Below the pieces are notes generated by a model. It was not told the origin of the DNA. It searched no databases and saw only the letters and a list, made by a program, of their open reading frames with translations. Made by a program: the position numbers and the translations under genes. 64,000 nt of DNA, from positions 1,510,001 through 1,574,000 of the forward strand of contig CP025734.1 of NCBI GenBank assembly GCA_004011035.1, read 5' to 3'. The stretch's first letter is position 1, and each line of letters begins with the position of its first letter. Of this stretch, positions 33,766-40,695 are shown one piece after another. This DNA is from Bdellovibrio sp. qaytius. GTDB lineage: Bacteria > Bdellovibrionota > Bdellovibrionia > Bdellovibrionales > Bdellovibrionaceae.

Positions 33766-34941
33766 TTATTTAATTCTCTCTAATAAATAAGCTCTGCGTG
33801 ACTCGATTTGCTGTCTACGTTTGATAAATAAATCAGAAATTTCTTTAGCTGTATAAGCCACACCTTTGCGACCTGAATCTTGCGCTGTCATGGCAACGAT
33901 GCCGTTGTGACCTGCGTATTCATATAATTCAGCACGAATTTGTGCTAACAGTTGATCTGTGTTATGCGTAGATAATTGATTTGGTAATAATTGACGAGCC
34001 GTCGCTTTTAATTGTTCATACATATAAGCATTCGCCGGTGAAAATGAGCGATCTAATTTATCTTCGTAGCTGTATAAAATAGATTCTTTGTTTTCAGGCT
34101 TTGCCGCTTCTGTTTTATTTGTTAATACGCCGTGCATTTCTTTAAATAAATCATCGAAATCCCAAGGCATTACACGAAAGAAGATACGGCCTTGTTTGTA
34201 CATCTCAGCATCAACATAGAAAAAGATTTCATCCGGAAAATCACCATTCGTGTAAAGTGAGTTCATCACCATCCAGCGCATGTAAGCATCGATATCCATA
34301 ACTTGTTTTAAAGAAGAAAATAAGGCCTGACCCGATTTTGTGGCGATGCTTCCGTAAATAGTTGCTAAAGCCGCTTCGATTTCTTTAACTTGAGCTGGTG
34401 ATAATTTTTTCGAAATTTCAGCTTCTTCAGTGATTAAACGTGATTTGTAACCACGACGAACCACATAAGGGCTGCTATCAAGCGTTGCTTTTGGTTTTGC
34501 AACCATTGAATATAAACCATTTGTTTTGCCATTGATGAAAACCTCAACGTACTCTGTAGGCTGAGCAGCACCAATTTGTAATAACTCGGCTGTCATTAAT
34601 CCTAAGCGTGTCGAGATATAACCTGGGTCAGCTGACATACTTAATAAGTTAATTTTTTTACTATCAATACGACCAACTTGAATTTTTTGTTCTGTTTTTA
34701 AACCAAAGTTTCTGCGTTTATAAGCGATCGAACCTTGACCGCGTGTTTCCATTTCTTCTAATGCTACAGCAGGGTTATTATTTAATTGTAATTGAGCGCC
34801 TGTGAATTCGTATTTTTCAGGCTTATCACGATAGTGAGCTAAATCTTGTTGATTGACTGTAAGCTGGATCGTGTTAGTCGCAGCCATAACTTGAGTTGCG
34901 AACATAAGTGGTGCTAATCCGATGAATAAGGCCTTTTTCAT
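33766..34941 (-). CDS. Exported CotH-like kinase
   Basis: Starting at ATG 34941 gives 391 residues. The upstream AGGAG and the signal peptide MKKALFIGLAPLMFATQVMA decide this over a 28-codon extension. CotH proteins are atypical kinases that phosphorylate secreted or surface proteins. Supporting segments are ETRGQGSIAYKRRNFGLKTE (the basic SxxxKKxF-like entry), STRLGLMTAELL, TEYVEVFINGKTNGLYSMV, and the metal-binding-type VMPWDFDDLF. The middle contains a helical MDIDAYMRWMVMNSLYTNGD block as in the family. Its tight coupling to the VanY-CapA gene suggests action on the same envelope polymer or its anchor protein. Confidence 0.78.
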   Translation of the reverse strand: MKKALFIGLAPLMFATQVMAATNTIQLTVNQQDLAHYRDKPEKYEFTGAQLQLNNNPAVALEEMETRGQGSIAYKRRNFGLKTEQKIQVGRIDSKKINLLSMSADPGYISTRLGLMTAELLQIGAAQPTEYVEVFINGKTNGLYSMVAKPKATLDSSPYVVRRGYKSRLITEEAEISKKLSPAQVKEIEAALATIYGSIATKSGQALFSSLKQVMDIDAYMRWMVMNSLYTNGDFPDEIFFYVDAEMYKQGRIFFRVMPWDFDDLFKEMHGVLTNKTEAAKPENKESILYSYEDKLDRSFSPANAYMYEQLKATARQLLPNQLSTHNTDQLLAQIRAELYEYAGHNGIVAMTAQDSGRKGVAYTAKEISDLFIKRRQQIESRRAYLLERIK

Positions 34942-35086
34942 ACAAGTCTCCTGTAATAAGATTTCTCTTAAGTTAAGGTAAGTGCAGGCCCTATTCCCAG
35001 TTATAGAGAATATAGAGTAGCTCATGCGGGTCTAAAACTATGCGGCTGTTAAAAAGTCATCAGCACCGTTAGAAAATTAACAGTTG

Positions 35087-35099
35087 TCTCATTTTGAGA
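35087..35099. promoter_or_regulatory. TCTCA-N3-TGAGA palindrome upstream of aspartokinase
   Basis: TCTCATTTTGAGA lies 37 bases before the aspartokinase start, in the 194-base divergent gap. The same TCTCA-N3-TGAGA pattern occurs at 39409-39421 and 56287-56299, also between genes. It may be a protein-binding site. Confidence 0.35.
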
Positions 35100-35135
35100 A
35101 TTTTTCTATGCTGAGGCTTCTTTGACGGGGGCTTT

Positions 35136-36494
35136 ATGTCATTAGTCGTTTCAAAATTCGGTGGAACATCAATGGGTAACGCAGAATGTATGCTACGTTC
35201 TGCAGACGTTTCAGTTCAGCAAAACTCATATGTTATTTGCGTCTCAGCCACTTCAGGATCAACAAATCAATTGATTGCCATCGGACAAACGGCCGAACAA
35301 GGTCATGCTGAGCAAGTGCAAAAGCTAGCTTCTGAATTAATCGCAAAGCACCAACACATTGCGCGTGACTTAGAATTACCCGCAGATCATGCGCCCTTAA
35401 GCCAATTATTTGAAGAGATGTTATCAATTGCGAAAGGCATGCAATTGCTAAAAGATTGCTCGCCACGTGCTTTAGATATTTTATTAAGTTTAGGTGAACG
35501 CACCTCATCAGTGTTATTTGCGCAAGCAATGAAATTAGCTTTAGCAAAAGCTAACGTAAAAAAAGAAGTTATTTTATTTGATGCTAGAGATGTTATCGCG
35601 ACCGATGATCAATTTGGTAAAGCGCGCCCACAAATTGCAAAAATTTATGAATTAGCTCAAGCAGAAATCGCTAAAAAATACCCGCAAGATCAATACGTGA
35701 TTGTCACTCAAGGTTACATCGGCAAAAGTTTATCGGGCCATTCGACAACACTTGGTCGTGGCGGCAGCGATTATTCGGCCGCTCTTTTTGCAGAGGGCTT
35801 AGATGCAACAACCTTAGAAATTTGGACAGACGTGACGGGGATTGCCACAACTGACCCGCGTATTTGTAAAGAAGCCAAATTTATTGATGAGATTTCATTT
35901 AAAGAAGCTTCAGAGATGGCAATCTTTGGTGCTAAGGTTTTACATCCGGCAACTGTTGAACCTGCGATGAGAAAAAACATTCCTGTATTTGTGGGCTCAA
36001 GTTTTGACGCTCATAAAAAAGGAACATGGGTTCGTAAAGAAGTTAAAGACGCTCCGTTAATGCGCGCCCTTGCTTTAAGAAAAAATCAAAGCTTAGTGAC
36101 GTTATCAACGCCAGAGATGTTACAAACGCATGGTTTTTTATTTAAAATTTTTAAAGTCTTTAATGATCATTCAGTTTCAATCGATGCGATCACGACATCA
36201 GAAATTTCTGTGTCTGTGACTATTGATGGAGAAATTAAATCTGAATCACAATTAGTAAAAGATTTAAAACATTTTGCAGATGTGCAAATTGAAGGTGGTT
36301 ATAGCCTTGTTTCTTTAATCGGAAACAACATTAATCACACAGCTGGTTTAGCTAAGAAAATCTTTTCGGCGATTGAAGATATCAATGTCAGAATGATTTG
36401 CTTAGGAGCTAGTAAGCATAATTTTTGTTTTTTAGTAGATGGCTCTCAAGGTGATAAAGCCATTCAGAAATTACACTCTGAATTCATTCAGTAA
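35136..36494 (+). CDS. lysC: Aspartokinase
   Basis: Aspartokinase phosphorylates aspartate as the first step toward lysine, threonine, methionine and diaminopimelate for peptidoglycan. The 452-residue monofunctional protein has the amino-acid kinase signatures VVSKFGGTSMG, the substrate loop TTLGRGGSDYSAAL, and the ATP segment FKEASEMAIFGAKVLHPATV. Two ACT domains follow from about residue 310 (SLVTLSTPEMLQTHGFLFKIF, IDAITTSEISVSVTI, and VSLIGNNINHTAGLAKKIF). Length and domain order match E. coli LysC, so feedback control by lysine is likely, although the ligand cannot be read here. The start is ATG 35136. Confidence 0.95.
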   Translation: MSLVVSKFGGTSMGNAECMLRSADVSVQQNSYVICVSATSGSTNQLIAIGQTAEQGHAEQVQKLASELIAKHQHIARDLELPADHAPLSQLFEEMLSIAKGMQLLKDCSPRALDILLSLGERTSSVLFAQAMKLALAKANVKKEVILFDARDVIATDDQFGKARPQIAKIYELAQAEIAKKYPQDQYVIVTQGYIGKSLSGHSTTLGRGGSDYSAALFAEGLDATTLEIWTDVTGIATTDPRICKEAKFIDEISFKEASEMAIFGAKVLHPATVEPAMRKNIPVFVGSSFDAHKKGTWVRKEVKDAPLMRALALRKNQSLVTLSTPEMLQTHGFLFKIFKVFNDHSVSIDAITTSEISVSVTIDGEIKSESQLVKDLKHFADVQIEGGYSLVSLIGNNINHTAGLAKKIFSAIEDINVRMICLGASKHNFCFLVDGSQGDKAIQKLHSEFIQ

Positions 36495-36684
36495 TGAGTA
36501 AATTTTTAGATGCGGACATCGTTCATGACCGCGTTGCATAGTCCAACCGCAGAAAATTGAATCAAGTATTGTTTGATAAAACGCTACGTGTTAAAAAATA
36601 ATTTAGCCTAAATTTTAAACTTTTATTTCTTTGAACTAACGATTTTGTGTAAGTTGTTAGCTCAAAGCTCGTTATTTTGCATTT

Positions 36685-36701
36685 GGTTCCAAGTTGGAAC
36701 C
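36685..36701. promoter_or_regulatory. Perfect 17-bp palindrome GGTTCCAA-G-TTGGAACC
   Basis: The palindrome has 8-bp arms around a single central base and lies 161 bases upstream of the subtilisin start. Its arm sequence recurs in the imperfect site at 36781. Its symmetry suits a dimeric regulator, or it could form a hairpin in RNA. Confidence 0.55.
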
Positions 36702-36780
36702 CCTTAAGATTTCAGATCATTTCACTTTTTGTTAATTTCATAAGTTTGTGATTTTTTTGTTAAAAATTATTTTTGAAACT

Positions 36781-36797
36781 AGTTCCAAATTGGGTTT
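36781..36797. promoter_or_regulatory. Second, imperfect GTTCCAA-type operator site
   Basis: AGTTCCAAATTGGGTTT repeats one arm of the 36685 palindrome with a degraded second arm. The two sites start 96 bp apart, about nine helical turns, which would allow DNA looping. It lies 65 bases before the subtilisin start codon. Confidence 0.45.
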
Positions 36798-36862
36798 CAA
36801 TTATTTCAACCAGGATTTAAGTCCAGTAAACAAAACATCAATCCACCACGGAAAGAGGGATT

Positions 36863-38521
36863 ATGAAAACTATCAGCAAACTATTCATTAGCGTGTTAGC
36901 AACGGTTGCTTTATGTAACGTAGCTTCAGCGAAGGATCGCTATCTTGTTATCTACAAAAGCCAACAAGGTTTCGCAGCGATGAACCAATTTATGTTAACA
37001 GAAGGTGTAGCTTCAATAAAAGTTGAAGAATCTTTAGTTCACATTAATGGTCAAGTTCTACAAACTTCAAATCCTAAAGCAATTGCTGCTTTAAGAACTA
37101 ATCCTGAAGTAGAAGTAATCGAAGCAGAGACTTTTACTCCAGCTCCAAAACCAGTTAATGGTTTCAAATTATCTAAAGCTGTTAAAGCTCAAGCATGGGC
37201 TCAAGAAGTTCCATCTCAAGATAATGATTCACAATCAGTTCCTCACTTAAATGAAGGTGTTGCAACTCCATGGGGTATCATGGCAGTTCACGCTGGCGAA
37301 GCTTGGGATAATGCTAAAGCAGGAGCTAAAGCTCGTATCTTAGTATTAGATACTGGTATCGATAAAAATCACCCGGCTTTAAAAAATAACTTTGAACAAG
37401 GCCGTAACTTTTTCCAATCATTCGATGGACCAAATCCAGATGATTTCGCTGACAAAGAAGGTCACGGAACTCACTGTTCTGGTACAATCGCTGGCGCATA
37501 CAATGAAGCAACTGGCTTCACAGGTGTAGCTCCTTTAGCTAAATTATTAATGGGCCGTGTATGCGGTGACTTAGGTTGTTCTAACGTTGCAGTTGCTCAA
37601 GGTATCAACTGGGGTGTTGAGCAAAAAGTTGATGTGATCTCTATGTCATTAGGTGGACCTGCTACTTCTACAGCTGAACGTAAAGCTGTTGAGAACGCTG
37701 AAAAAGCGGGTGTAGTAGTTGTTGCAGCTTCTGGTAACGGTGGTAACGCAGCAGTTTCTTTTCCAGCAGCATTACCAAACGTAATCGCAGTTGGAGCGAT
37801 TGATTCTTCAATCACTAAAACTAGTTTCTCTCAATGGGGTCCTGAATTAGACATCGTTGCTCCAGGTGCTGCAGTAGTTTCTTCTGTACCACAAGGAACT
37901 GGTCGCGATTCAAACACTCAAATCACTGTTGCTGGTGTTTCTACTGTAGTTAAATCTGCAGCTTTTTCTGGAACAAAATTATTCGCAACTCCAAAAGTTG
38001 CGACATTAGTTCCAGCTGGTTTAGGTAAACCAGAAGATTTCGCAAAAGTTGATGTTAAAGGTAAATTTGCTTTAATCAGCCGTGGTGAAATCACTTTCGC
38101 TGATAAAATCAAAAATGCTATGGCAGCTGGCGCTACTGGCGCGGTTATCTACAACAACACTACAGGCTTAATGCAAGGTGCATTAACTGAAGATGGTTCT
38201 GAATTAGATGCAGCTGTAGTAATGATTGAACAATCTGTTGGTCAAGATTTAGTAGCTAAAATCACAGCTGGTACTGAAGTATCTGCAGCGATCTCTACTT
38301 CTCCTTCTGACTACGCGATGTTTGATGGTACTTCAATGGCAACTCCACACGTTGCTGGTGTTGTAGCGCTAATCAAATCTGCAAACAAAAAATTAACTCC
38401 AGCTCAAGTTAGAACGATCATTGCGACGACAGCTCGTCCATTATCTCCTAACGACCAAAACCAATACGGTAAAGGTTTAATCCAAGCTGATGCAGCTGTT
38501 AAAATGGCAGTTGGTCAGTAA
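36863..38521 (+). CDS. Secreted subtilisin-like protease (S8) with PA domain
   Basis: This 552-residue extracellular serine protease has a signal peptide (1-23, ending VASA), an I9-type propeptide inhibitor (about 24-95, KDRYLVIYKSQQGF to NPEVEVIEAE) and an S8 catalytic domain. The triad is visible: Asp163 in LVLDTGIDKNHP, His201 in EGHGTHCSGTIAG, and Ser491 in FDGTSMATPHVAGVV. The oxyanion Asn is in VAASGNGGN. A protease-associated domain (about 350-465, including GKFALISRGEITFADK and GATGAVIYNN) is inserted before the Ser block, as in lactocepin-type enzymes. Strong use of T-ending Ala, Val, Gly and Thr codons suggests high expression. A strong terminator follows at 38591. Confidence 0.93.
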   Translation: MKTISKLFISVLATVALCNVASAKDRYLVIYKSQQGFAAMNQFMLTEGVASIKVEESLVHINGQVLQTSNPKAIAALRTNPEVEVIEAETFTPAPKPVNGFKLSKAVKAQAWAQEVPSQDNDSQSVPHLNEGVATPWGIMAVHAGEAWDNAKAGAKARILVLDTGIDKNHPALKNNFEQGRNFFQSFDGPNPDDFADKEGHGTHCSGTIAGAYNEATGFTGVAPLAKLLMGRVCGDLGCSNVAVAQGINWGVEQKVDVISMSLGGPATSTAERKAVENAEKAGVVVVAASGNGGNAAVSFPAALPNVIAVGAIDSSITKTSFSQWGPELDIVAPGAAVVSSVPQGTGRDSNTQITVAGVSTVVKSAAFSGTKLFATPKVATLVPAGLGKPEDFAKVDVKGKFALISRGEITFADKIKNAMAAGATGAVIYNNTTGLMQGALTEDGSELDAAVVMIEQSVGQDLVAKITAGTEVSAAISTSPSDYAMFDGTSMATPHVAGVVALIKSANKKLTPAQVRTIIATTARPLSPNDQNQYGKGLIQADAAVKMAVGQ

Positions 38522-38590
38522 GACCAACTCAATAGAGCTATCCATATTAGGGTAGTTCATGGATGAATAACTCTTTCAAGACTTAAAACT

Positions 38591-38625
38591 AAAAAACCCC
38601 AAGTAGAAATACTTGGGGTTTTTTT
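38591..38625 (+). terminator. Rho-independent terminator of the subtilisin gene
   Basis: AACCCCAAGTA pairs with TACTTGGGGTT around a GAAA tetraloop, flanked by an A-run on the left and a T-run on the right. It could work in both directions and so also serve the leftward gene ending at 38650. Confidence 0.93.
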
Positions 38626-38649
38626 ATTTCGAAATTTAATTTTTAAAAA

Positions 38650-39285
38650 TTATTGAGCTACCGGAGCCCAGTCACCTAGAGCTGGATCTGATTTTCTAGC
38701 AGACGGTTGTACCATTCTCGGTGCGGCAGCTTGTTGTTTTACAGCTTGTGGTGGTGCTTGCACTTCACGTTTGCTGTACTGAGTGTTTTTATCTGCTGGC
38801 TGAGCCCAGTCACCTAGGTCTTTAGCTTCTTGCGAAATGTTGTTATTAGTTTTTCTTGCCGACGTTCCAGCTTTTCCTCCTAAGCGAGTCAAGTAGCCGT
38901 CTCCGTTAAATACTAATGTAGAACCATCGTCGCTAACTGAACAGCTAAAGCTACGGATTGTTCCCTCTTTGTCAGTCACATAAAGTCTTCCGACTTTTAA
39001 TTCAACTTTAGGAAACTCAATCTTAGAATTCATGCCCTTACAGCCTTTAGAATAAGTTTGAACTGTTTTTGCAGTGGCAAATCCTTCAATAACTCCATTG
39101 TTCATAGGTAAAAAATAACGAGTTGTAGATACAAAAGTCGAATTGCCACATGATGAATCTCCGGCAAAAGATTCATTGCTGTCTTGCCCCCAAGTGCCAG
39201 AGATACTTTCTGCAGTACATAAGGCAGCTTGAGCTAAAGTTGAAAGAACTAAAATTGATACGATGGCGATGATTTGTTTTTTCAT
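38650..39285 (-). CDS. Exported protein with LGDWA repeats, function unknown
   Basis: I start at ATG 39285 (211 residues). The frame extends 17 codons further, but only through the conserved leader described separately. The signal peptide is MKKQIIAIVSILVLSTLAQA. A beta-rich domain follows with five cysteines in its first half and around the GYLTRLGG block (LCTAESISGTWG, DSSCGNST, YSKGCKGM and SFSCSVSDDGS), a pattern of small secreted lipocalin-like or glycan-binding domains. The C-terminal 65 residues are disordered and Gln/Pro-rich. They contain the motif LGDW twice (KDLGDWAQPADK and ALGDWAPVAQ). No family can be named. Confidence 0.68.
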   Translation of the reverse strand: MKKQIIAIVSILVLSTLAQAALCTAESISGTWGQDSNESFAGDSSCGNSTFVSTTRYFLPMNNGVIEGFATAKTVQTYSKGCKGMNSKIEFPKVELKVGRLYVTDKEGTIRSFSCSVSDDGSTLVFNGDGYLTRLGGKAGTSARKTNNNISQEAKDLGDWAQPADKNTQYSKREVQAPPQAVKQQAAAPRMVQPSARKSDPALGDWAPVAQ

Positions 39286-39318
39286 ACAGTTAACTATTGC
39301 AGCGGTCGTACCAGGGGT
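39271..39318 (-). repeat. Conserved 48-nt leader, copy A
   Basis: Read on the minus strand, this block begins ACCCCTGGTACGACC and runs through GTTAACTGTATG into the first codons (MKKQI) of the exported-protein gene. It matches 56375-56422 at 46 of 48 positions, while flanking bases on both sides are unrelated. It has no Shine-Dalgarno sequence. Confidence 0.8.
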
Positions 39319-39408
39319 AATCGGTGTTAGAACCAAATAAATAACAACCTAGGTGTCTATGAAAATCAGAGTGACGAAAAAGGTATTACAGCAGTCGCGG
39401 ACGGCCAG

Positions 39409-39421
39409 TCTCAGAATGAGA
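39409..39421. promoter_or_regulatory. TCTCA-N3-TGAGA palindrome
   Basis: TCTCAGAATGAGA lies between two leftward genes, about 124 bases before the start of the LGDW-repeat gene. It is the second of three copies of this pattern in the window. Confidence 0.35.
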
Positions 39422-39438
39422 AAAACAGACGTCTCAAA

Positions 39439-40044
39439 TTAAAGCATGATGGATAAAGTAACTGATAAATCTGTTGAATCGATTTTATCAAAGTACAAAT
39501 CAGTTTCTTTACCTAAGGTATACTGTGAGCCTTCAACTTCTTTGAACTGATTGATATTGTACTGAACGCCTAAGCCTATATAGCGAAATGGAAAAAACAT
39601 CACGCCTGCCGTGTAAGTTTGGCCTGATAACGTGAAACCTTGAACGGTGCCTTCGGTTTCAAAAGCTAATTTATTATGTGGTGAATAGCCCAAATAAATT
39701 TTCATCGCGTTCATTGCACTTACGCCAACTTGAAAACCGGCGATCGTGTGCGTGAACTTGGGTTTGTCAGTGAGGTTTCCGTCAATGGTGGCTTTGCCTT
39801 TCATCTGTTCGCCGGTTAATAAAAGACTAATGCCGGCAGCTGAAACCATGCCGATTTTTAAACTTCCGACAGGGCCCTTCATTGAAACTTTTGTTAAATT
39901 TTGTGAAAGGTCAGTGAGCTTTAATGATTCTTCTTTATAACCGATTCCGGGTTCGATGATGATGGCACCATCTGCTTTTGCGTTTGATGAAATTCCTGAT
40001 GTCGTCACTAGCAAAACTAAAAATAAGATCGCCTTTTTATTCAT
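39439..40044 (-). CDS. Exported outer-membrane beta-barrel-type protein
   Basis: From ATG 40044 the product is 201 residues with signal peptide MNKKAILFLVLLVTTSGISS to NAKA. The mature region has regular amphipathic strands (IIIEPGIGYKEESLKL, GSLKIGMVSAAGISLLLTG, HTIAGFQVGVSAMNAMKIYLGYSP, AGVMFFPFRYIGLGVQYN) and ends DSTDLSVTLSIML. This resembles an 8-stranded OmpW/OprF-like barrel, but the final residue is Leu, not Phe. The upstream frame extension of 13 codons lacks a good start context. The function is unknown. Confidence 0.68.
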   Translation of the reverse strand: MNKKAILFLVLLVTTSGISSNAKADGAIIIEPGIGYKEESLKLTDLSQNLTKVSMKGPVGSLKIGMVSAAGISLLLTGEQMKGKATIDGNLTDKPKFTHTIAGFQVGVSAMNAMKIYLGYSPHNKLAFETEGTVQGFTLSGQTYTAGVMFFPFRYIGLGVQYNINQFKEVEGSQYTLGKETDLYFDKIDSTDLSVTLSIML

Positions 40045-40157
40045 GGGATAATGTTCTCCGTTTTGGGTGAGGTCTATATTCATTTTAAGCCATTTTAGTC
40101 TCGAGAATGAGCAATTTATTGCGCTCTGGATCTATCTTAGACTATAGTCGAAAATCT

Positions 40158-40652
40158 ATGTCATACGTTGTTGAAAAATTAAACTATCAAAATAAGTCTG
40201 AGTTTTATCAAAAATTAAATGAAGAGCTTAAGCATAATTTAGATAAACACTGGTTCACAAATCTTTCACAATTTTCAGCTTTGGTTTTTGATCAGTTGCC
40301 AGATATTAATTGGGTAGGGTTTTACCTAAACGTCTCTAACGAGTTGATTCTAGGCCCTTTTCAGGGAAAGCCAGCTTGTATGAAAATTCATTTTGGTCGT
40401 GGTGTTTGTGGTACTTCAGCGCAAAAACGCGAAGCTATTTTAGTTGATGATGTAGACAGCTTTCCTGGACACATTGCCTGTGATTCAGCGTCGCGTTCTG
40501 AAATTGTGATTCCGTTACTTGATGGTGATAAAGTTTTAGGTGTCTTAGATGTAGATTCGCCCTCGTTAAAACGTTTTACACAGGACGACGTAACTGGACT
40601 AAAGTTGCTAACAGAAACGTTGTTAAAAACGACATCAATTTCACTACTCTAG
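40158..40652 (+). CDS. msrC: Free methionine-(R)-sulfoxide reductase (GAF domain)
   Basis: This enzyme reduces free methionine-R-sulfoxide and helps repair oxidative damage. The 164-residue GAF-domain protein from ATG 40158 shows the fRMsr signature: NWVGFYLNVSNELILGPFQGKPACMKIHFGR is the conserved core, then GVCGTSA, and DSFPGHIACDSASRSEIVIPL. The three catalytic or resolving cysteines (in KPACMK, GVCGT and IACDS) are all present. A longer frame from 40107 lacks support. The family is usually 150-165 residues, which agrees with this start. The cytoplasmic location is inferred from the lack of a signal peptide. Confidence 0.93.
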   Translation: MSYVVEKLNYQNKSEFYQKLNEELKHNLDKHWFTNLSQFSALVFDQLPDINWVGFYLNVSNELILGPFQGKPACMKIHFGRGVCGTSAQKREAILVDDVDSFPGHIACDSASRSEIVIPLLDGDKVLGVLDVDSPSLKRFTQDDVTGLKLLTETLLKTTSISLL

Positions 40653-40667
40653 TCTAGGGCTGTTTAG

Positions 40668-40695
40668 ACATGTTTTTACCGATAAGAAAACATGT
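40668..40695 (+). promoter_or_regulatory. Inverted repeat overlapping the HEAT-repeat gene start codon
   Basis: ACATGTTTT (40668-40676) and AAAACATGT (40687-40695) are perfect 9-bp inverted arms separated by 10 bases. The ATG at 40692 lies inside the right arm. In RNA the hairpin would hide the start codon. In DNA it could be an operator. The loop sequence TACCGATAAG replaces a normal Shine-Dalgarno region. Confidence 0.6.

Larger units (their letters stand above)
36495..36862. other. 368-base intergenic region upstream of the subtilisin gene
   Basis: I find no gene in this stretch. It is AT-rich, with several T-tracts. It contains the two operator-like elements described separately at 36685-36701 and 36781-36797. 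An AGAGGG ribosome site lies just before ATG 36863. Confidence 0.6.

Noticed and set aside
39286-39336. Seventeen-codon N-terminal extension of the LGDW-repeat protein
   Set aside because: It lies entirely in the conserved leader, begins with TTG without a ribosome site, and would hide the signal peptide.
40659-40685. Possible FliA promoter before the HEAT-repeat gene (ACCGATAA)
   Set aside because: The -10-like half matches but no TAAAGTTT-like element lies at the correct distance.
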